A stretch of DNA of 64,000 bases, from the NCBI GenBank assembly GCA_021833625.1, contig JAKBEU010000001.1, positions 434,001 to 498,000 of the forward strand. The letters run 5' to 3'. Of this stretch, positions 60,667 to 64,000 are shown piece by piece. The notes beneath the pieces are model-generated. The model searched no databases. It had not been told where the DNA came from and saw only the letters and a program-made list of their open reading frames with translations. Origin of the DNA: a bacterium. Its GTDB lineage: Bacteria; Patescibacteriota; Microgenomatia; UBA1406; GWC2-37-13. Position numbers and translations under genes: made by a program. Numbering within the stretch: position 1 is the first letter of the stretch; every line of letters starts with the position of its first letter.

Positions 60667-61206
60667 CTATATTTGTTTTTCTCTCTTTTCCGTCGTTACC
60701 CTTCCCCCTTGCCACTGTCCCTTGTACTGTGTCCCGCCTCCATCTACCCATTCAAACTGTGCATGGACAAAGCGTGCTCCAAGCTCCATAACTACCGTAA
60801 TGGGGCCTTCATTCTTGAGTCCGAAGGTCAGTTTTCCGCAATATCCTGGCGCCCCATTTCCCGTCCTGAGGAAAAGCCCGCTTCTGAAAGTAGTTGTCCG
60901 GGGTTTAAAATTAACTGTGATATCGAGGGGAAGATTGACCTTCTCAATGGTACTCACAAGGAAAAAATCGCCCGGTTTGATTTCAATAGTACTGAGTTTT
61001 CCTTCCACATATTCTGCAACCTTTTCTATTTTTGGTGTTTCGCGGTGCGTAATCCCGAGGAATGCACCGCCTGAAATTTTGAACACTTCTCCAAGCCGCA
61101 AATCAAATCCTGCCCCTTCCGGAGTCTTTAAATCGCGCTCTCCCAACCCCTCGACAAGTTTTTTTTCTTTCACGAGTTTTAATAGGACGGATGGACCAAG
61201 TATCAT
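60667..61206 (-). CDS. dCTP deaminase/dUTPase-family protein
   Basis: 179 residues from ATG 61206: MILGPSVLLKLVKE, GAGFDLRLGEVFKI, FKPRTTTFRSGLFLRTG, APGYCGKLTFGLKNEGPI, ELGARFVHAQFEWV and the end GTQYKGQWQGGRV. These are the trimeric dUTPase/dCTP-deaminase fold motifs. It supplies dUMP for ThyA or removes dUTP, matching the nearby thyA-folA. Which of the two activities it has cannot be told from motifs alone. A longer frame to 61290 would overlap the upstream gene by 65 bp, so 61206 is preferred. Confidence 0.83.
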   Translation of the reverse strand: MILGPSVLLKLVKEKKLVEGLGERDLKTPEGAGFDLRLGEVFKISGGAFLGITHRETPKIEKVAEYVEGKLSTIEIKPGDFFLVSTIEKVNLPLDITVNFKPRTTTFRSGLFLRTGNGAPGYCGKLTFGLKNEGPITVVMELGARFVHAQFEWVDGGGTQYKGQWQGGRVTTEKREKQI

Positions 61207-61225
61207 AGGGCAAAAAAATAAATGA

Positions 61226-62011
61226 TTATTCAACAAATCCCATATCTTCAAGCTTAAATTCTTTCTCTCCTCCCAAGAATGCAACCTCAAAAATAGGAAG
61301 GCCGAGTGCCAGCCGTTTTACGGTTTCCATGAGCTGATCCTCCATCGTATCTGATAAAGCTAAAAATACCGCTTCTTCATCAAGTCCTCCGTTCAGATCT
61401 ATCGCTTTTGTTTCGATAAGTTTTTTTGCCAGCAAACGGTGACGTATATCGGCAAGCGTCCTGTGAAATACAAAAATCTGCACGTTTCGACCTCCATCTT
61501 CCCGCCCCAAAGTAAACTGAGGCATCACGCCATACTGTCCCTTAATAAAAAGCGCTGCGGATTCCTGATGATCTTCATGCAATACCACTTCCTGTACTCC
61601 CTGCTTTTTAAGGACACCAAAACTGCTCTTTATAAAATCAAGCTGCTCTTCCGTCAGATTGTAACTTTGCAAATCAAGTCCTTCCTGTTTGATATGCCCG
61701 CACCCCCCTAATACTTTCCCGACCTCTGCATGCGAATCGGTGTGAAAGCGAATATTTTTGACGCCTCCCACCACCTCAACAAGCACGTCAAGCGCTTTTT
61801 GCATATCAAGGGTATACCCGAAAGTATTTGCCATCGCAAAAATGGCGCCCAGCTCCCCTGCATCGGCCCCGGGAATGGCAAGTGCCGGCAGATCATCACT
61901 GTTGCCATATCGGCCATCAATACATCTGCTTAAAAGATTATTTTTCGCCGAATAGGTATTCTCTAAAATAAGATCGGTCATTTGTTCTTTAGAAAGGGTA
62001 AATTTTTGCAT
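61226..62011 (-). CDS. Conserved-looking protein with CxDxR and GCGH motifs
   Basis: 261 residues. RCIDGRYG has the C-x-D-x-R form of the β-carbonic-anhydrase first zinc loop, ALAIPGADAGELGAIF could be the glycine turn, and RFHTDSHAEVGKVLGGCGHIKQ holds further His/Cys ligands in a different spacing. The C-terminal half (QIFVFHRTLADIRHRLLA) is unassigned. It precedes the dUTPase-family gene by 19 bp on the same strand. A cytosolic zinc protein is plausible; function unknown. ATG 62011 is preferred over 62029 because the box TGC-TAGACT ends 8 nt upstream. Confidence 0.5.
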   Translation of the reverse strand: MQKFTLSKEQMTDLILENTYSAKNNLLSRCIDGRYGNSDDLPALAIPGADAGELGAIFAMANTFGYTLDMQKALDVLVEVVGGVKNIRFHTDSHAEVGKVLGGCGHIKQEGLDLQSYNLTEEQLDFIKSSFGVLKKQGVQEVVLHEDHQESAALFIKGQYGVMPQFTLGREDGGRNVQIFVFHRTLADIRHRLLAKKLIETKAIDLNGGLDEEAVFLALSDTMEDQLMETVKRLALGLPIFEVAFLGGEKEFKLEDMGFVE

Positions 62012-62019
62012 ATGAGCAA

Positions 62020-62075
62020 AGTCTAGCAAATGAAAAAAGGTATATCAATACAAACGGGGCCGCATAAGATATACT
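62020..62075. promoter_or_regulatory. Divergent leaderless-type promoters
   Basis: Minus strand: TAGACT (62025-62020) with TGC before it, 8 nt from ATG 62011. Plus strand: TATACT (62070-62075), 7 nt from ATG 62083. Confidence 0.55.
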
Positions 62076-62082
62076 TAAACAC

Positions 62083-63069
62083 ATGGACAATTTGACGACC
62101 GTTTTTGACCCCACGCAAAGCGATTCTCAAAGCAAAGTGCGGGGAGTGGGAAGATATATGTCGCTCCTCAAAGACTCATTCCCGGCATGGAATTTTTCAA
62201 ACACCCTTCTCCCCTCTACCGTGTTTATCAATCCTTTTGTCAATCTCCTTCAGCCTCCCCATATCGCAAAAAAATATGGAAAAAAACAGATTGGCGTCAT
62301 TTACGATCTCATTCCTATCAAATATCCCGCCCATTTCCCGGCAGGACTGCGCGGGAACATTTCTTTCCTCCGGAATAGATTTGCCATGCGGACATATGAC
62401 CACTTTGTAACAGATTCGCATACCGCAAAGCAGGATATTGTCGACATTCTCCATATACCAAGCAACAAAATTACCGTCATTTACCCTTATGTTACCGACA
62501 GCACGGAGGGGGCAAAGCCTTCCCTTCCGCCCAGTTATTATCTGTATGTGGGGGATGCAACGTGGAATAAAAATCTTGTCAATCTTGCAAAAGCAATAAA
62601 ACTGGGAACAGTCCCTTGTGTTTTTGTCGGAAAAGTCTTTTCCACTCCGGAAAAGATAAACATCTCAAACGTTTGGACGGCAGAGCTTGTGGAGTTTTTG
62701 AAAATGGCACAGGATGATTCTCGGTTTGTATTTCCCGGGTTTATTAGCGACTCCGAATTGACGACGTTTTATAAAAATGCTCTTTGTAATATCCTTGTCT
62801 CGCGGGATGAGGGGTTTGGATTTTCATATGTTGAAGCGGCAAAAAACAGCACCCCCTCTCTTCTGGCCGACCGCCCCATTTTCCACGAGACGGCGCGCGA
62901 GGCGGCCCTTTTTTGCGATCCGGAAAACCCCCAAGCGATATACCAGGAGTTGCAAAAAATAAAGGAAGCGCCGGTACGAAACAACTTAGTGTTTAAGGCT
63001 TTGGAACGGTCTAAAATGTTTAATAAGGAATCGTTTATCCGGAAGTGGAGTGAAGTTGCAAAACCATAA
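62083..63069 (+). CDS. Family 4-type glycosyltransferase
   Basis: 328 residues in a GT-B fold: N-terminal KVRGVGRYMSLL and GVIYDLIPIKYP, a linker, and the C-terminal donor-binding domain with YYLYVGDATWNKNLVNL, FVFPGFISDSELTTFY and the E-x7-E motif in SRDEGFGFSYVEAAK. It would add sugars from nucleotide donors to a glycan or lipid precursor in the cytoplasm. The leaderless-type box supports the start. Confidence 0.9.
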   Translation: MDNLTTVFDPTQSDSQSKVRGVGRYMSLLKDSFPAWNFSNTLLPSTVFINPFVNLLQPPHIAKKYGKKQIGVIYDLIPIKYPAHFPAGLRGNISFLRNRFAMRTYDHFVTDSHTAKQDIVDILHIPSNKITVIYPYVTDSTEGAKPSLPPSYYLYVGDATWNKNLVNLAKAIKLGTVPCVFVGKVFSTPEKINISNVWTAELVEFLKMAQDDSRFVFPGFISDSELTTFYKNALCNILVSRDEGFGFSYVEAAKNSTPSLLADRPIFHETAREAALFCDPENPQAIYQELQKIKEAPVRNNLVFKALERSKMFNKESFIRKWSEVAKP

Positions 63070-63070
63070 T

Positions 63071-63265
63071 ATGGATGTTTTTTACTATGTCGGAGCATCT
63101 CTTCTCTATATTATGACGATACACTTTGCCTTTGCAACAAAGGGGCAGTTTAATCTGTTTATGATTGCGGGGGCTTTCTTCTTCGGAGGAGTCGTGGGGT
63201 GGTATATCGGATCTTATGCGGTTGGATTTGCCATAAGTATTATTCTTTCGCTTTTTATTTGGTAA
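63071..63265 (+). CDS. Small two-span membrane protein
   Basis: 64 residues beginning MDVFYYVGASLLYIMT at ATG 63071, with two hydrophobic helices (about 3-20 and 30-62) rich in Gly and Phe. It starts 1 nt after the glycosyltransferase stop (TAATATG), so it is co-transcribed and may assist it. No family recognised. Confidence 0.6.
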   Translation: MDVFYYVGASLLYIMTIHFAFATKGQFNLFMIAGAFFFGGVVGWYIGSYAVGFAISIILSLFIW

Positions 63266-63276
63266 TTTCCCGCCTT

Positions 63277-64000
63277 TTATATTTTAAAGAGGGCTTTTGC
63301 ATTCTCGGTTGTTTGCTTTGCCACATCTTCAATCGAAATTCCCTTCACCTTTGCAACATACGCGCCAATAAGCGGAATATTTCCGGGAGTGTTGGGATAT
63401 AATTTTTGTGATTTCAGCGGTTCCGGCAACAAAAACGGCGAGTCAGTTTCAAGGACTAACATTTCAAGCGGAACCTCACGAATGAATGACTGTTTGTCCG
63501 CATCAAACGTGATGTCTCCATCTATTCCGATATACATATTATGCTCCTTTGCAAAAGACAACAACTCTGCGTCAGCCTCACAACAGTGAAAAACAGACCG
63601 TTTTTCAAGACGGAAATCCCAAATGCGTGTCAGGAAAGGAAGAAGCTCTTTCTTTGCCTCCCTATTGTGCAGAATGAGACTTTTTTCGTAGCGGAGTGCA
63701 AGTTCTATTTGTTTTTGGAGCAGTTCGACCTGTTTTTGAATAAACCCTTGCGATATTGTGTAATCCGCATATTTGGTGTTCTCGTATTCATGCCTATCAA
63801 GTCCCACTTCTCCTATTGCAACAACTTTCTTACTAAGGAGAAGTTTCTCAATTTCAGCAAGTTGCTGTTTTGTATCCTGTTCCGACTTTACTTCATACAC
63901 ATGATGGGGATGAATGCCAACGGCGGCATATACATGTTCAAATTCGCCCGTCATTTCGACGGCTTTTCGGGAAGAGGTGCCGTCCGTTCCCGGGACTACC
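63277..64000 (-). CDS. TatD-family metal-dependent hydrolase (partial, N-terminus beyond window)
   Basis: The frame stays open to the window edge, with VVPGTDGTSSRKAVEMTGEF upstream of the first in-window ATG (63954), the usual TatD pattern. Visible motifs: AAVGIHPHHV, AIGEVGLDRHEYE, LILHNREA, VFHCCEA, GIDGDITF, LVLETDSPFLLPEPL. The first metal site HxHxD lies outside. TatD proteins are TIM-barrel deoxyribonucleases/hydrolases. The gene is cut only by the window, not broken. Confidence 0.92.
   Translation of the reverse strand, partial: VVPGTDGTSSRKAVEMTGEFEHVYAAVGIHPHHVYEVKSEQDTKQQLAEIEKLLLSKKVVAIGEVGLDRHEYENTKYADYTISQGFIQKQVELLQKQIELALRYEKSLILHNREAKKELLPFLTRIWDFRLEKRSVFHCCEADAELLSFAKEHNMYIGIDGDITFDADKQSFIREVPLEMLVLETDSPFLLPEPLKSQKLYPNTPGNIPLIGAYVAKVKGISIEDVAKQTTENAKALFKI

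Overview
The window looks like a chromosomal segment of a Candidate Phyla Radiation (Patescibacteria) bacterium, most likely of the Microgenomates type. This is an inference from three things: small, tightly packed, SD-poor genes with the standard genetic code; a very large share of anchored surface proteins (two giants of about 3,800 and 3,100 residues); and a ComEA/ComEC uptake machine beside a thin set of housekeeping genes. No rRNA, tRNA, CRISPR array, insertion sequence or phage module was found.

Layout. 1-4.2 kb: a cut lipoprotein-like gene, a type IIA P-type ATPase and an orphan HEPN-type protein. 4.3-7.1 kb: a cytidylate-kinase-like enzyme and the secE-nusG-rplK-rplA operon. 7.1-16.8 kb: a degenerate sensor-like membrane protein, two cassettes resembling the WxL/DUF916 pairs of Firmicutes, comEA with a split comEC, a PaaX-like regulator and small anchored Ig-fold proteins. 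17.2-42.6 kb: the surface-fibre region. It holds a stand-alone tyrosine-recombinase core-binding-domain protein, a 58-aa ORF, the first giant protein, two small surface proteins, an O-antigen-ligase-like protein on the other strand, a pilin-like protein and the second giant protein (LamG, glycine-rich and Fn3-like modules). 42.6-49.1 kb, minus strand: LysM/M23 peptidase, a ligase-like/TPR membrane protein, trxB, a CsoR-family regulator, a sugar transferase and rho. 49.4-52.5 kb: a three-gene ABC-2 exporter with a probable leaderless leader peptide. 52.5-64 kb: fmt, two proteins with carbonic-anhydrase-like motifs, tgt and queA (queuosine), folA-thyA and a dCTP deaminase/dUTPase-family protein (thymidylate supply), a carboxy-anchored surface protein, a glycosyltransferase and a cut tatD.

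How it fits together. Much of the window builds the cell envelope: secreted and membrane-tethered Ig-like, LamG and fibre-like proteins, plus enzymes for glycan transfer and peptidoglycan cutting. ComEA/ComEC would import DNA, and folA/thyA/dUTPase would keep the dTMP supply.

A recurring regulatory theme is visible by eye. Many genes have a -10 box, often an extended TGn-10, only 6-8 nt before the start codon, which predicts leaderless mRNAs. The start codons below were chosen partly on this basis. All function calls come from reading motifs, without database searches.
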